Assembly: GCA_012026795.1 (NCBI GenBank)
Contig: VEPM01000020.1
Coordinates: forward strand, 1 to 64,000
Source of the DNA: Candidatus Methanoperedens sp.
Lineage (GTDB): Archaea > Halobacteriota > Methanosarcinia > Methanosarcinales > Methanoperedenaceae
Direction: 5' to 3'
DNA length: 64,000 nucleotides
Made by a program: the position numbers and the translations under genes. The notes below the pieces were generated by a model. The model was given only the letters and a program-made list of their open reading frames with translations, was not told the DNA's origin and searched no databases. Below, in pieces: positions 24,703 to 33,683 of this stretch (position 1 is the first letter of the stretch; every line of letters begins with the position of its first letter).

Positions 24703-25581
24703 CTAAATTAGCGGTCTGGGCTGCTTATGCTCAGGCAGCACAGGTAATTCTGTTGTAGTTGCAAGAATTGGTGAATCAATTTCCTTTGCTCTCTCAATGA
24801 TCAGCTCTTTTCCCTTCTGTGTCAGTGCGAACATGGGAACAGAAGTGCCGGCCTGGAGGACAGGAAGTATAAGATGGCGCACCATATTTGAAGCGCAGCC
24901 CGTTATAATATCCATTTTCGCAATAAGCTCCTGCGCTTCCCTGAACTGGATACCTGTGAGGTGAGCCCCGATAAGGGTCAGGTCAATGTTTTTCTCTTCC
25001 TCTATCAAACGAAGTTTCAAAGCCTCTCCAGGAGAGACAACACTTACTGCAATATTCCTGTAACCCAGTTCGCATGCTTTTAGAAGACCGCCTGCCTGGT
25101 CTATCCTTGCATTCTGTTTATCAAGAACTATACCTCCCCGCGATTCGATCCCTGCAATAATTTGCGCTATCGGCTCGGTTTCAATAAGTCCTGACATCAA
25201 AGCACCCATGCCCTGTACCAGCGCAGGATTATCAGTGATCACAGTTCCCGCACCATCGCATACAGTGACAGTGGAATCGATAAGCCCGCGGGAAAGGGCG
25301 GTCATCATTATCTCACTTGCCCCGAAATTGACAAAAACCCCATAATCAAACCTTCTTTGCGGGGTGAACATCCCCAGTTCCCGGATTCTATATTCCATGT
25401 TCTTTATTGCTTCCCGGGATGTGAGCTTTGAAACATTTGAAAACTTACTGAAAACAGGACACCAGTCAGCAACAGGTTCACCTGCTTCCACAACTTTCCC
25501 ATCCTTTATTACAACCCTTGTTTTCCCGAACAATTCCATAATATGCGGCATTTCAATCACCTGCGGACCTGTAAAGTTCAT
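24703..25581 (-). CDS. Methanogenesis marker protein 8 (DUF2099)
   Basis: 292 residues matching the marker 8 family. The N-terminus has HIMELFGKTRVVIKDGKVVEAGEP followed by WCPVF, then FGASEIMMTALSRGLIDSTVTVCDGAGTVI, NARIDQAGGLLKACELGY and a GCASNMVR motif. The family is found in methanogens and relatives and its biochemical role is unknown. It is downstream of prf1 on the same strand and converges with the HTH regulator. Confidence 0.85.
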   Translation of the reverse strand: MNFTGPQVIEMPHIMELFGKTRVVIKDGKVVEAGEPVADWCPVFSKFSNVSKLTSREAIKNMEYRIRELGMFTPQRRFDYGVFVNFGASEIMMTALSRGLIDSTVTVCDGAGTVITDNPALVQGMGALMSGLIETEPIAQIIAGIESRGGIVLDKQNARIDQAGGLLKACELGYRNIAVSVVSPGEALKLRLIEEEKNIDLTLIGAHLTGIQFREAQELIAKMDIITGCASNMVRHLILPVLQAGTSVPMFALTQKGKELIIERAKEIDSPILATTTELPVLPEHKQPRPLI

Positions 25582-25679
25582 GCAATTCCGTGGCTTTTAT
25601 TCTTGAGTTCTTCATCAGAAAGCTTCAACCTATTTTCCGCACATCTTAATATAACCTCCTGCCAAAATAAGAAAAAGTA

Positions 25680-26927
25680 TTAGATGCCTGTCTTGAATCT
25701 CAATATCGCAGCTATCCCGCCAAATGCATTCAAAAGCTGGTTTCCTTCTTCGAAATCACTTGAAATAAAAGCGATGTTCGTCCCCATCTGGTCAGCAATA
25801 TCTGACAACTCCTCTACGATATCTACGGATTCTGCAACCCTCAGGCTTGACCCGCATTTTGTACAATTACCCGGCTGGTATTCATCATCACCGAGCTTTT
25901 TCGTGATGGTTTTCTTTTCCTCGAAACCGCAATTGCCGCATTTTATTGTAAGGCGCACTTTTCGCAGTTCATCCGAAAGCAAAAGCGTCTCAACAGAACC
26001 CATCTGGAGGTTCTTGCGCACATGTTCCTCGCCATATGAAGCAAGCCCATTCTCACTCACAAGTTCCTTAAGGAATCGTTCCATGTACTTTTTTTCCTGG
26101 ACGACTTCCACATTCTGCAAAGCATCGCCCAGCCTGTCGAAGAGTTCGGTAAGACCCGATTCATCAGTATTTGCCACGTCGAAAAGACCCAGTATTTTCT
26201 TCTGTATCTCATGATGCAGGTATGCCCCTGCCTCGAATTCTTCTTTAGTGGGCGATGGTCCGCCAATGAAAATTCCCTCGAAATCCTTCTGGTTGATCCC
26301 CAGATAGACCTCGCTTGCCGCATCCCCTATGCGTGTATAGAATTCATTGATCGCAATGAGCCGGAGCTGCTGGAACCTGTGGGAACTCTGGCCCCCTTTT
26401 CGCTGTTTGCCAGGGACATTAGAAGTAAGATGTGCCATCTCTTCAATATGTTTTCCTCTTAGAACTCCTATAGTAGCTTCACGCCTGTCAAGAACAAGGA
26501 GACCATAGGTTTTTTGCTCGTGCAGCATTTCCTCAAGCGGCGTAAGGAGGAAGGATGAATCACAATGGTATTTGTATGATACTATGGGTTCGGGCGGCTC
26601 GATTATGAAGGTCTGCATATCTGTTTTATTTGCGCCAATGTCCACGGCGCCGCAAAAAATGACAACCCCATTCTCAGGCGCTCTTGGTATGAGTTTAAGT
26701 CTTGAAAGCAGAGATTCAATGGCACCCTGCACATTCTGGCGTGTAACCCTGGATTTGATGTTCGACGCCTGGCCAAATTCTTCCCTGAGCTGGCTCGTTA
26801 TATCCGATACCTGCTTGTCATGCGGGATATATAGTGAGATGAGTTCTGTACCCCTTCCGCGTTTACCGCGAAGTGCTTCAAGTGTTCTTTTAAATTCGTA
26901 TTTTTTATGTGCGTCTGATTCGACCAT
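25680..26927 (-). CDS. prf1: Peptide chain release factor aRF1
   Basis: 415 residues, the usual aRF1 length. The stop-codon recognition motif NIKS is at 56-59 and the peptidyl-tRNA hydrolysis motif GGQ is in QRKGGQSSHRF (about residue 180). The C-terminal domain has a zinc ribbon with CGNCG and CTKCG. It reads all three stop codons. Confidence 0.95.
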   Translation of the reverse strand: MVESDAHKKYEFKRTLEALRGKRGRGTELISLYIPHDKQVSDITSQLREEFGQASNIKSRVTRQNVQGAIESLLSRLKLIPRAPENGVVIFCGAVDIGANKTDMQTFIIEPPEPIVSYKYHCDSSFLLTPLEEMLHEQKTYGLLVLDRREATIGVLRGKHIEEMAHLTSNVPGKQRKGGQSSHRFQQLRLIAINEFYTRIGDAASEVYLGINQKDFEGIFIGGPSPTKEEFEAGAYLHHEIQKKILGLFDVANTDESGLTELFDRLGDALQNVEVVQEKKYMERFLKELVSENGLASYGEEHVRKNLQMGSVETLLLSDELRKVRLTIKCGNCGFEEKKTITKKLGDDEYQPGNCTKCGSSLRVAESVDIVEELSDIADQMGTNIAFISSDFEEGNQLLNAFGGIAAILRFKTGI

Positions 26928-27074
26928 TTTGGATTAAGCTCCTTCCATCCGATTGGAAGATGTGTTTCTTCAATATCTGCTATAATAGATAAATGTTGAG
27001 TCTTTTATTCAATAAAACATAATACACATAATGAAAAAAAGTCACTTATTAAAAAATAAAAAAAAGTATTGTTC

Positions 27075-27428
27075 TTACTGATATACTTGTTTCTCGGCAA
27101 TATCACCGATCGCCGGTAATTTATATTTTTCTCCCTGGTATGCTTTATACATCAGGAATATAAAAACAATTAATCCCAGTATCCATACCAGAGGTATAAG
27201 TGCAAACAATATCCAGATAAAAGACGCTATTGCTGATAACATTGTGGCTACTACAACCAGAACGACAAAAGCAATTGCTGATTGCATAGCATGAAATCTT
27301 ACAAATTTATTGTCTTTCTCTAATGCCAGTATTAAGATCGCAGATAGGATTCCTCCGAGATAGCACAGTACTCCTACTATGTTTCCTTTCACTACACCAG
27401 TGTCTTCTACAACTGTTTTTTCCAACAT
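27075..27428 (-). CDS. DUF4870/Tic20-like small membrane protein
   Basis: 117 residues with three helices (about 15-37, 48-72 and 74-97). The motif LCYLGGILSAILILALEKDNKFVRFHAMQSA is typical of DUF4870 proteins. It follows the lipoprotein gene on the same strand after 27 bases. Role unknown. Confidence 0.82.
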   Translation of the reverse strand: MLEKTVVEDTGVVKGNIVGVLCYLGGILSAILILALEKDNKFVRFHAMQSAIAFVVLVVVATMLSAIASFIWILFALIPLVWILGLIVFIFLMYKAYQGEKYKLPAIGDIAEKQVYQ

Positions 27429-27455
27429 ACTATTTCCTCCTTAAATTTCCGTTCC

Positions 27456-27854
27456 TTACTTAGGTTGCGATATGTCAAGTTTGTTTATTATTTTTCCAGA
27501 TTTATCTTTAGTGACCATAACCATGTAACTGGAATCTTGACTGAAATACTGCTCCATAGACCCTTCGTCACCAACGTATTCTGACATGCAGACTTCCCTG
27601 CCTTCATAGTTGACAATTCCCTTTATTTCAAATGATCCTTGCTGCCCGGTAGCACCTGTCATCGTCATTTTTGTTCCTGTCTTACACCAGGCAGGCCCGG
27701 AACCTGAGCCCTGTGATACTTTTAAGTCTCCGCCCGGGGTACTGATGGTCTGCTCTTTTGTTGTACATCCTGCAAACGCTGTCAATAATATTATTGACAG
27801 AATGATGATGGCCTTTACGTTTTTACTTGTTTTAATGTTTTTATCTGTTGTCAT
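27456..27854 (-). CDS. Putative lipoprotein
   Basis: 132 residues from ATG 27854, which has AGAGGAAG upstream; an upstream in-frame ATG at 27896 is less likely. A hydrophobic signal (AIIILSIILLTAFAGC) ends in a lipobox AFAGC, so the cysteine is probably lipid-modified and the protein faces outside. The mature part is a small beta-rich domain (WCKTGTKMTMTG, FEIKGIVNYEGREVCMSEYVGDEG). No family recognised. Confidence 0.7.
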   Translation of the reverse strand: MTTDKNIKTSKNVKAIIILSIILLTAFAGCTTKEQTISTPGGDLKVSQGSGSGPAWCKTGTKMTMTGATGQQGSFEIKGIVNYEGREVCMSEYVGDEGSMEQYFSQDSSYMVMVTKDKSGKIINKLDISQPK

Positions 27855-28108
27855 ATTTTCTTCCTCTTCAGATATTTGGGAGACTTGGGCAATCAACGGT
27901 TATTGAATGAATTACTATATTAAATTGTCGTTAATATAACATAATAAATATGTATATAATACTTGTTATAATCATGAGATGTGAAAGTAAAAATTATGTT
28001 AGCAAATTCTTATGCTATTGTAACTTATTACAACGGGATAATGGCAAAGGAGTTTATACGGGAAATCAAGGGACTTAAGTATATAAATATATGACTTAGA
28101 GGTAAAAT

Positions 28109-28441
28109 ATGGATGGAAGATTACTATATGGGTTATACGAACTATTTTTATTATTAATCATAATAGTATTGCCTATAATCACTTCTTTTATTATTTTCTA
28201 TCGTATTTCAAAAAACAAAAGAGTTAGCGCCATCGGTTCAATAATTGGTATTATTGGGACTCTAGTAATCGGTTATGGAGCAGGGCTTTTTTTGGTAGTA
28301 ATTAGATTAACAGGAGCATCAGACTTTCCGCTTGCCCCAATAATGATGTCTATTTCAATGATTATCGGAACCGTACTTATCGGGCTCGGGGTCGTTAAAC
28401 TTTTCAATGGCAGTAAAATTCATATTGCATTAACGCATTAA
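28109..28441 (+). CDS. Small membrane protein
   Basis: 110 residues with three hydrophobic helices (about 10-33, 39-66 and 75-98). AGAGGT lies a few bases before ATG 28109. No family recognised. A second small gene follows after ten bases. Confidence 0.6.
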   Translation: MDGRLLYGLYELFLLLIIIVLPIITSFIIFYRISKNKRVSAIGSIIGIIGTLVIGYGAGLFLVVIRLTGASDFPLAPIMMSISMIIGTVLIGLGVVKLFNGSKIHIALTH

Positions 28442-28451
28442 TAATGATAGA

Positions 28452-28655
28452 ATGACCATATTAGACGGATACAAATCATTTTTCGATTCCGAAGATGACC
28501 CGAATCTTAAGGCTTCAAAGAAAAAGGATGGCATATTCTTTATTTTTCGCTCGATAGAGGCTTGGAAAGAAGAGAAATGCAAGGAAGAGGACATTCCGGT
28601 AAAAGAACTTGTTCTGAATGAATTTACAAAGAACAGGTTTATTGCACATCCCTGA
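28452..28655 (+). CDS. 67-residue hypothetical protein
   Basis: A soluble charged protein (MTILDGYKSFFDSEDDPN, then FFIFRSIEAWKEEKCKEEDIPVKELV). It follows the small membrane gene closely on the same strand. No Shine-Dalgarno of note. Unrecognised. Confidence 0.5.
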   Translation: MTILDGYKSFFDSEDDPNLKASKKKDGIFFIFRSIEAWKEEKCKEEDIPVKELVLNEFTKNRFIAHP

Positions 28656-28723
28656 TTTCTGGTTATTTTTACAGTTAAATATTTATACTGTTAAATCATT
28701 GCATCTTAATTAGTGAGAAACTA

Positions 28724-29491
28724 ATGGGCAAAGTAAAAACAGCTATCCCTGGCCTTGATGAATTAATCGAAGGTGGTTATGTCGAGTACGATGTTGTTCT
28801 TGTGACCGGGGGTCCCGGATCAGGGAAAACTACTTTCGGGGTACAATATCTTGTGGAGGGTGCAAGAAGTTTTAACGAACCCGGGGTACTTGTTTGTATG
28901 GAAGAAACCCCTTCAAGGATAATCCGGGATATGTGGAGATTTGGCTGGGAACTTGAGAAACTCATATCCCAGAAGAAGCTGAAAATAATTTATGCAAATC
29001 CTTTCACGTACACAAGATTCGTAAAAACACTGCAAGACACGCCAGGCAATGTTATTGCCGCAAGGAAAAACATCGGCGACCTATTTGAGCAAATCCAGAT
29101 CGAGGTTGAAGCGATCCAGGCAAAAAGAATATTCATCGATTCGATAACATCTCTTAAAATATCCCCGGACCAGTCAGAAGTGAGGCATATGATATCAGAG
29201 TTTATCAAGAATCTTGAATTTCTCGATTGCACTACGGTTTTATCAAGTGAAATGCAGGGAGAGCAATCATTCAATGTTGAAGAATATCTTTGCTCAGGCG
29301 TCATAAGACTTCATGTGTTCAGGGTGGAAGGAAACAGGGTAAAAGCAATCGAAATATTAAAGATGAGAGGCGTCAAGCATGATGAAACTCTGCACCCATA
29401 CGAGATCAGGGAAAAAGGCATTGTCGTTTATCCTGGTGAAACCGTAATGAACGATGAGATCAGCCTTTTTGATGCAGCTAGAAAAAAATGA
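28724..29491 (+). CDS. Single-domain KaiC-like ATPase
   Basis: 255 residues: one RecA/KaiC domain with Walker A GGPGSGKT (29-36), VCMEETP and Walker B region RIFIDSITSL, ending in the KaiC-type segment IEILKMRGVKHDETLHPYEI. Archaeal single-domain KaiC proteins are common and are thought to act in signalling; the partner is unknown. A TATA-like TATTTATACT lies about 45 bases upstream. argD follows after 16 bases. Confidence 0.85.
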   Translation: MGKVKTAIPGLDELIEGGYVEYDVVLVTGGPGSGKTTFGVQYLVEGARSFNEPGVLVCMEETPSRIIRDMWRFGWELEKLISQKKLKIIYANPFTYTRFVKTLQDTPGNVIAARKNIGDLFEQIQIEVEAIQAKRIFIDSITSLKISPDQSEVRHMISEFIKNLEFLDCTTVLSSEMQGEQSFNVEEYLCSGVIRLHVFRVEGNRVKAIEILKMRGVKHDETLHPYEIREKGIVVYPGETVMNDEISLFDAARKK

Positions 29492-29507
29492 CCTGGAGAA
29501 TAAACAG

Positions 29508-30665
29508 ATGCACCTTAACTATGATGAAATCGTGAGCAAATATGAAAAATACATATTCCAGACATATACCCGCCAGCCCATAGCCATAAAGAGTGCAAAG
29601 GGCGCGCTGGTCACGGATGTTGATGGAAAAGAATACATTGATTGTGTGGCAGGGATCGCCGTAAATAATGTAGGACACTGCCACCCTGAAGTTGTTTCTG
29701 CCATAAAACAACAGGCTGAAAGGTTAATTCATGTCTCCAACCTGTATTTTACAGAGAATCAGGCCATTCTTGCCGAAGAACTTACCGGCATTTCAGGGAT
29801 GGACCGTGTATTTTACTGCAATTCCGGCGCTGAAGCGGTAGAAGGCGCCCTGAAACTTGCCATGAAGTCCTCAGGCAAAAAAGAGTTCATAGCCACAGAA
29901 CATGCGTTTCACGGACGCACCCGCGGTGCCCTGAGCGTCACGCATAAGGAAAAATACAGGAAACCATTTGAACCTCTCGGCCCCGCAGTTTTTGTCCCTT
30001 ATAATAATGCCGATGCAATACGGTCTGCTATCAATGATAATACCGCAGGCGTAATACTTGAACCCATCCAGGGAGAAGGCGGAGTTATCATCCCGTCCGA
30101 AGGGTATCTTAAGGAAGTAAGGGAGATTTGCGATGAGAAGGGCGTTTTATTGATCCTTGATGAAGTACAGACGGGTTTTGGCAGGACTGGAAAATGGTTC
30201 GCAAAAGAGCATTCCGATATTACCCCGGATATAATGACAACTGCAAAAGCAATGGGAGGAGGATTCCCGATGGGTGCAATGCTTGCCCGCGAGGAGGTGG
30301 CTGCAAATTTTGTTCGCGGCGACCATGCTTCGACATTTGGCGGAGGAGCTTTAGCCTGTGCGGCAGCACTTGCAAATATCGATGTGATAAAAAAAGAAAA
30401 ACTTGTGAAAAACTCGGAAGTCCTGGGAAATTATCTTGTTTCGAAACTTCGCAGGCTTAATAAGGATTACGTTCTGGAAATACGGGGCAAAGGACTGATG
30501 GTTGGCATGGAACTTACTCAAAAGTGCGAGGACATTGTTGCAAAAGCACGCGAAAAAGGTGTTCTTCTTAATTGCACATCAGAATCAGTCCTGCGTTTTG
30601 TCCCCCCTCTTACTATCACAAAACAGCAGCTTGATACGGTGGTGTCGGTGCTGGATGAGATTTGA
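29508..30665 (+). CDS. argD: Acetylornithine/class III aminotransferase
   Basis: 385 residues from ATG 29508, chosen because GGAG lies about nine bases upstream; the frame is open further 5' and overlaps the KaiC gene. PLP-fold class III features include NSGAEAVEGALKLA, EPIQGEGGV, LDEVQTGFGRTG and the PLP lysine in TTAKAMGGGFPMGA. It converts N-acetylglutamate semialdehyde to N-acetylornithine in arginine synthesis; a related substrate such as in lysine synthesis cannot be excluded. hisC overlaps its end. Confidence 0.88.
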   Translation: MHLNYDEIVSKYEKYIFQTYTRQPIAIKSAKGALVTDVDGKEYIDCVAGIAVNNVGHCHPEVVSAIKQQAERLIHVSNLYFTENQAILAEELTGISGMDRVFYCNSGAEAVEGALKLAMKSSGKKEFIATEHAFHGRTRGALSVTHKEKYRKPFEPLGPAVFVPYNNADAIRSAINDNTAGVILEPIQGEGGVIIPSEGYLKEVREICDEKGVLLILDEVQTGFGRTGKWFAKEHSDITPDIMTTAKAMGGGFPMGAMLAREEVAANFVRGDHASTFGGGALACAAALANIDVIKKEKLVKNSEVLGNYLVSKLRRLNKDYVLEIRGKGLMVGMELTQKCEDIVAKAREKGVLLNCTSESVLRFVPPLTITKQQLDTVVSVLDEI

Positions 30666-31797
30666 AAAACTGGTCAGGCTGACTGTAAAGGATATCAAGG
30701 AGTACGTACCCGGAAAATCCATTGATGAGATAGCGAAAAAATACGGGCTTGATCCCGATACTATAATCAAACTGGGTTCAAATGAAAATCCTCTGGGGCC
30801 ATCACCTCTTGCTGTTGCAGCCATAAAAGAAAAAGCACAGGGAGTTCACCTGTATCCCCAGGCTGATGCGCTTGAATTGAAGAAAGCCATTGGAGATTAT
30901 ACAGGGTATCCGGCCAGTAACATTGTTGTATCGGGGAATGGTATGGATGGGATTTTTGATACGATGATGAGACTATTCATGTCACCAGGCGCCGAATCAA
31001 TAATACCCATACCAACTTTTTCCTATTATGAGATATCGACCCTTGCCAATGGTGGAAAACCTGTGTTCGTTGATAGGAACCCTGATTTTTCTATTTCCCC
31101 TGAAAAGGTCCTTGGTAAAATAAATGAGAATACATGTTTGATATTCCTCTGTTCTCCCAACAACCCATCCGGGAATTCCATACCTGAAAAGGATGTAAGG
31201 AAAATCCTTGATTCTACCGGTGCTATCGTGTTCATAGATGAAGCTTATGTTGAATTTGCCGGTAGTAGCATAACCGGGCTTGTCAGGGAATATGATAATC
31301 TTATTGTTGGCCGTACATTTTCAAAAGCGTTCGGGCTTGCAGGGATGCGCATGGGTTATGCAATTGTTCCGGAATGGATAGCAAGAGTTTATATGAAAGT
31401 AATGACACCGTTCTCAATGGATATTCTATCTGCTGCTGCGGGATCAGCCGCCCTTGGGGATAGGGAATATCTTAAAAAGAGCATCGAGACCGTGAAAAAC
31501 GGGCGCATGCAGCTTTCAGGCGCACTGTCACTTTGCAAATGCAAAGTATATCCAAGCGATGCTAATTTTATTCTGGTAGATGTATCTCCCCGCAGCGCAG
31601 AAGAAGTTTCCGAATCCCTGTTGAGAAAAGGGATAATAATCCGGGACTGCACATCTTTCAGGGGTGCGGGTAAGTCCCTGATACGGATATCTGTGGGTAC
31701 ACAGATGCAGAATGAAAGAGTCATTGAAGCATTTCGCGAAATATTATCTCGTGGGTTCAACGGGCAGAGAAGACCCCTTGCGAAAGCGAGGGGATGA
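30655..31797 (+). CDS. hisC: Histidinol-phosphate aminotransferase
   Basis: 380 residues from ATG 30655, which overlaps the argD stop; the frame is open upstream within argD. Class II aminotransferase motifs are SNENPLGPSP, SGNGMDGIFD, LCSPNNPSGN, FIDEAYVEFAG and the PLP lysine in VGRTFSKAFGLAGMRMGY. It makes histidinol phosphate. The last 15 residues (RGFNGQRRPLAKARG) are Arg/Gly/Lys-rich and go beyond the usual end at ..AFREIL. This tail is encoded by what looks like the left end of the TnpB element. Confidence 0.9.
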   Translation: MRFEKLVRLTVKDIKEYVPGKSIDEIAKKYGLDPDTIIKLGSNENPLGPSPLAVAAIKEKAQGVHLYPQADALELKKAIGDYTGYPASNIVVSGNGMDGIFDTMMRLFMSPGAESIIPIPTFSYYEISTLANGGKPVFVDRNPDFSISPEKVLGKINENTCLIFLCSPNNPSGNSIPEKDVRKILDSTGAIVFIDEAYVEFAGSSITGLVREYDNLIVGRTFSKAFGLAGMRMGYAIVPEWIARVYMKVMTPFSMDILSAAAGSAALGDREYLKKSIETVKNGRMQLSGALSLCKCKVYPSDANFILVDVSPRSAEEVSESLLRKGIIIRDCTSFRGAGKSLIRISVGTQMQNERVIEAFREILSRGFNGQRRPLAKARG

Positions 31798-33035
31798 ATC
31801 GTACCCTTTGCAAGTGTAATACCTATCCCGAAAAAAGTATTGTTCAGATAGCATGAAAAAATCATATCAATTCAGAATATATCCAACAAAAAATCAGGAA
31901 GTTAAACTGAATAGAACACTTTCTACATGCAGACACCTTTACAATAGTTCTCTTGAAGAACGAAGAAGAGAAGCTGAACTTAATGAATTGAAAAGAATAT
32001 TTGGTGTAACTTCATGGGCAAAACCAGAATGGGTTAATTACTATGATCAGGCTAATAATCTGTCGGAGTCAAAAACAGATTACCAGAAAGAAGTATTCTC
32101 TCAGGTTCTACAGAATGTCCTGAAAAGAGTTGATAGAAGTTTTAAGAATTACTTCAATGGTTTTGGCTATCCTCGGTTTCAGGGAAGAAACAGATATAAT
32201 AGTTTCACATATCCCCAATCAGGTTTTGGATTTAAAGATGGAAAACTTAATCTCTCGAAAATAGGAAATATCAAGATAATTCAACATAGAGATATTGAGG
32301 GTAAAATCAAGACCTGTACCATCAAGAAAGATATTGATCAATGGTATGTTACTTTTTCATGTGACATTGACATTCCCATTATACCTGTTAAGATCAAAAC
32401 CAGAACAGGAATAGATGTTGGTCTTAAATCATTGATTACTCTAAGCAATGGTGAATCAATAGAACCGCCAAAGTTCTTAAGAAAATCTGAAAAAAGACTT
32501 GCAAGGGAACAGATACATCTTTCCAAGAAAAAGCTCAGATCAAAGAACAGGAACAAACAGAGAATCGTTGTAGCTAAAGTACATCGAAGAATCAGAAATC
32601 AAAGAAAAGATTTCAATCAGAAATTAAGTATAAATCTTGTCAATCAATATGATCATATTGTATTTGAGGATTTACAGATCAAGAACATGGTGAAGAATCA
32701 TCATCTTGCTAAATCAATCTCAGATGCAGGTTGGTCACAATTGATCAGTTTAACAGAATCCAAAGCAGAATATGCTGGGAAAGTAGTTGAACGGGTTAAT
32801 CCATATGGTACTTCTCAAACATGTATATGTGGATATAAAGTACCAAAAAAACTTTCAATGAGGACCCATAGATGTCCTAATTGTGGTTTAGCTGCTGATA
32901 GAGATCATGTATCAGCAAATATAATAGAAAGTAGAAGTAGTACCGTAGGAACTACGGGATTTAAAGCCTGTTTGAGCAGTCTCAATGGAGAAGCAATGAA
33001 ACAGGAAGCCCCTTCCGAGAGGAGGGGTAGTTCAC
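31770..33035 (+). mobile_element. IS200/IS605-type element with tnpB only
   Basis: A left-end hairpin (CCCCTTGC-GAAA-GCGAGGGG, 31774-31793) and a right-end hairpin (CCCCTTCC-GAGA-GGAGGGG, 33009-33027) share the same shape. The right end closes with TAGTTCAC at 33028-33035, as in many tnpB elements. No tnpA is present. The left tip lies somewhere just before 31774 and cannot be fixed from one copy. Downstream bases from 33036 are the start of the adenylate kinase gene. Confidence 0.8.
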
Positions 33036-33040
33036 GATAA
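31853..33040 (+). CDS. tnpB: RNA-guided nuclease TnpB (IS605 OrfB family)
   Basis: 395 residues. RuvC residues are intact: Asp188 (TGIDVGLKS), Glu272 (VFEDLQIKNM) and Asp351 (ADRDHVSANI). The zinc finger has Cys324, Cys326, Cys341 and Cys344. So the nuclease looks functional. The N-terminal helical domain starts YQFRIYPTKNQE. Its stop TAA (33038-33040) is provided by the target gene outside the element end at 33035. An omega RNA should overlap the 3' end and use the bases after 33035 as guide. The gene is AT-richer than its neighbours. Confidence 0.92.
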   Translation: MKKSYQFRIYPTKNQEVKLNRTLSTCRHLYNSSLEERRREAELNELKRIFGVTSWAKPEWVNYYDQANNLSESKTDYQKEVFSQVLQNVLKRVDRSFKNYFNGFGYPRFQGRNRYNSFTYPQSGFGFKDGKLNLSKIGNIKIIQHRDIEGKIKTCTIKKDIDQWYVTFSCDIDIPIIPVKIKTRTGIDVGLKSLITLSNGESIEPPKFLRKSEKRLAREQIHLSKKKLRSKNRNKQRIVVAKVHRRIRNQRKDFNQKLSINLVNQYDHIVFEDLQIKNMVKNHHLAKSISDAGWSQLISLTESKAEYAGKVVERVNPYGTSQTCICGYKVPKKLSMRTHRCPNCGLAADRDHVSANIIESRSSTVGTTGFKACLSSLNGEAMKQEAPSERRGSSR

Positions 33041-33055
33041 TCGCTCTTACAGGTA
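32880..33055 (+). ncRNA. Predicted omega RNA (guide RNA of TnpB)
   Basis: In this family the guide RNA covers the 3' end of tnpB and the right end, and the guide itself is the flanking DNA. Here the scaffold would end at TTCAC 33035 and the guide would begin GATAATCGCTCTTACAGG, i.e. the 5' end of the adenylate kinase gene. The right-end hairpin and a second pairing option (GGAAG with CTTCC) fit a compact scaffold. The 5' end is a guess. Confidence 0.5.
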
Positions 33056-33600
33056 CACCGGGCACAGGAAAAACAACTGTCTGCGAAGTAATCAGGGAAC
33101 ATTCACAGTACAGGAAGCAATTCAGCATAATAGATGTTAATAAACTTGTTCTTGATGAAAAACTATACTCAGGAAAAGACGAAGCGCGGGATACTTATGA
33201 AGCTGATATGGATAAGCTGGAGGAACGGGTGAAACAGGAAATTGAAAAGAAGCAGGGCATGGATGTCATAATGGAAGGGCATCTTTCACATTATTTGCCA
33301 GCAGATGCTGTTATCGTGCTCCGGGCGCATCCTGTAGCCCTGCGAAAGCGCCTGGGAAAAAGGAAGAATTATTCATCCCGGAAAGTAAAGGAGAATGCTG
33401 ACGCTGAGGCGCTGGATGTAATACTTGTGGAAGCGGCGCAAAGAAATCAGAATGTTTTTGAGATCGATACTACGAATATGAACCTGCTGGCAGTTGTAAG
33501 ATCAGTTATCTCAATAATTGAGGGCATTAAACTGGGGAAAATACCTGAAGAATTCAGTCCCGGAAAGATAAATTGGATCGAACAGGTGGAGATGGGTTGA
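33037..33600 (+). pseudogene. Archaeal adenylate kinase (COG1936 type) cut off from its start codon
   Basis: The frame from ATA 33037 encodes 187 residues that begin IIALTGTPGTGKTTVCEVI, the P-loop expected at residues 2-20 of this family, and go on through HLSHYLPADAVIVLR and LRKRLGKRKN. An in-frame TAG (33028-33030) in the element blocks extension upstream, and there is no ATG, GTG or TTG before 33208, which would lose the P-loop. So the TnpB insertion removed the start. A strong GGAGGGG (33021-33027) lies nine bases before the ATA, so weak initiation at ATA or at ACG 33034 is conceivable. Confidence 0.8.
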
Positions 33601-33645
33601 ATCTCAGTCCTGAACTTCGAACAACCATTTCCATAAAAAATCTAT

Positions 33646-33671
33646 CGGTCACTTTTAGCAAAAAATGACCG
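33646..33671. terminator. Bidirectional terminator hairpin
   Basis: CGGTCA (33646-33651) pairs with TGACCG (33666-33671) around an A/T-rich loop between the convergent adenylate kinase and nitroreductase genes. Confidence 0.5.
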
Positions 33672-33683
33672 TTGGAGTTTAAA

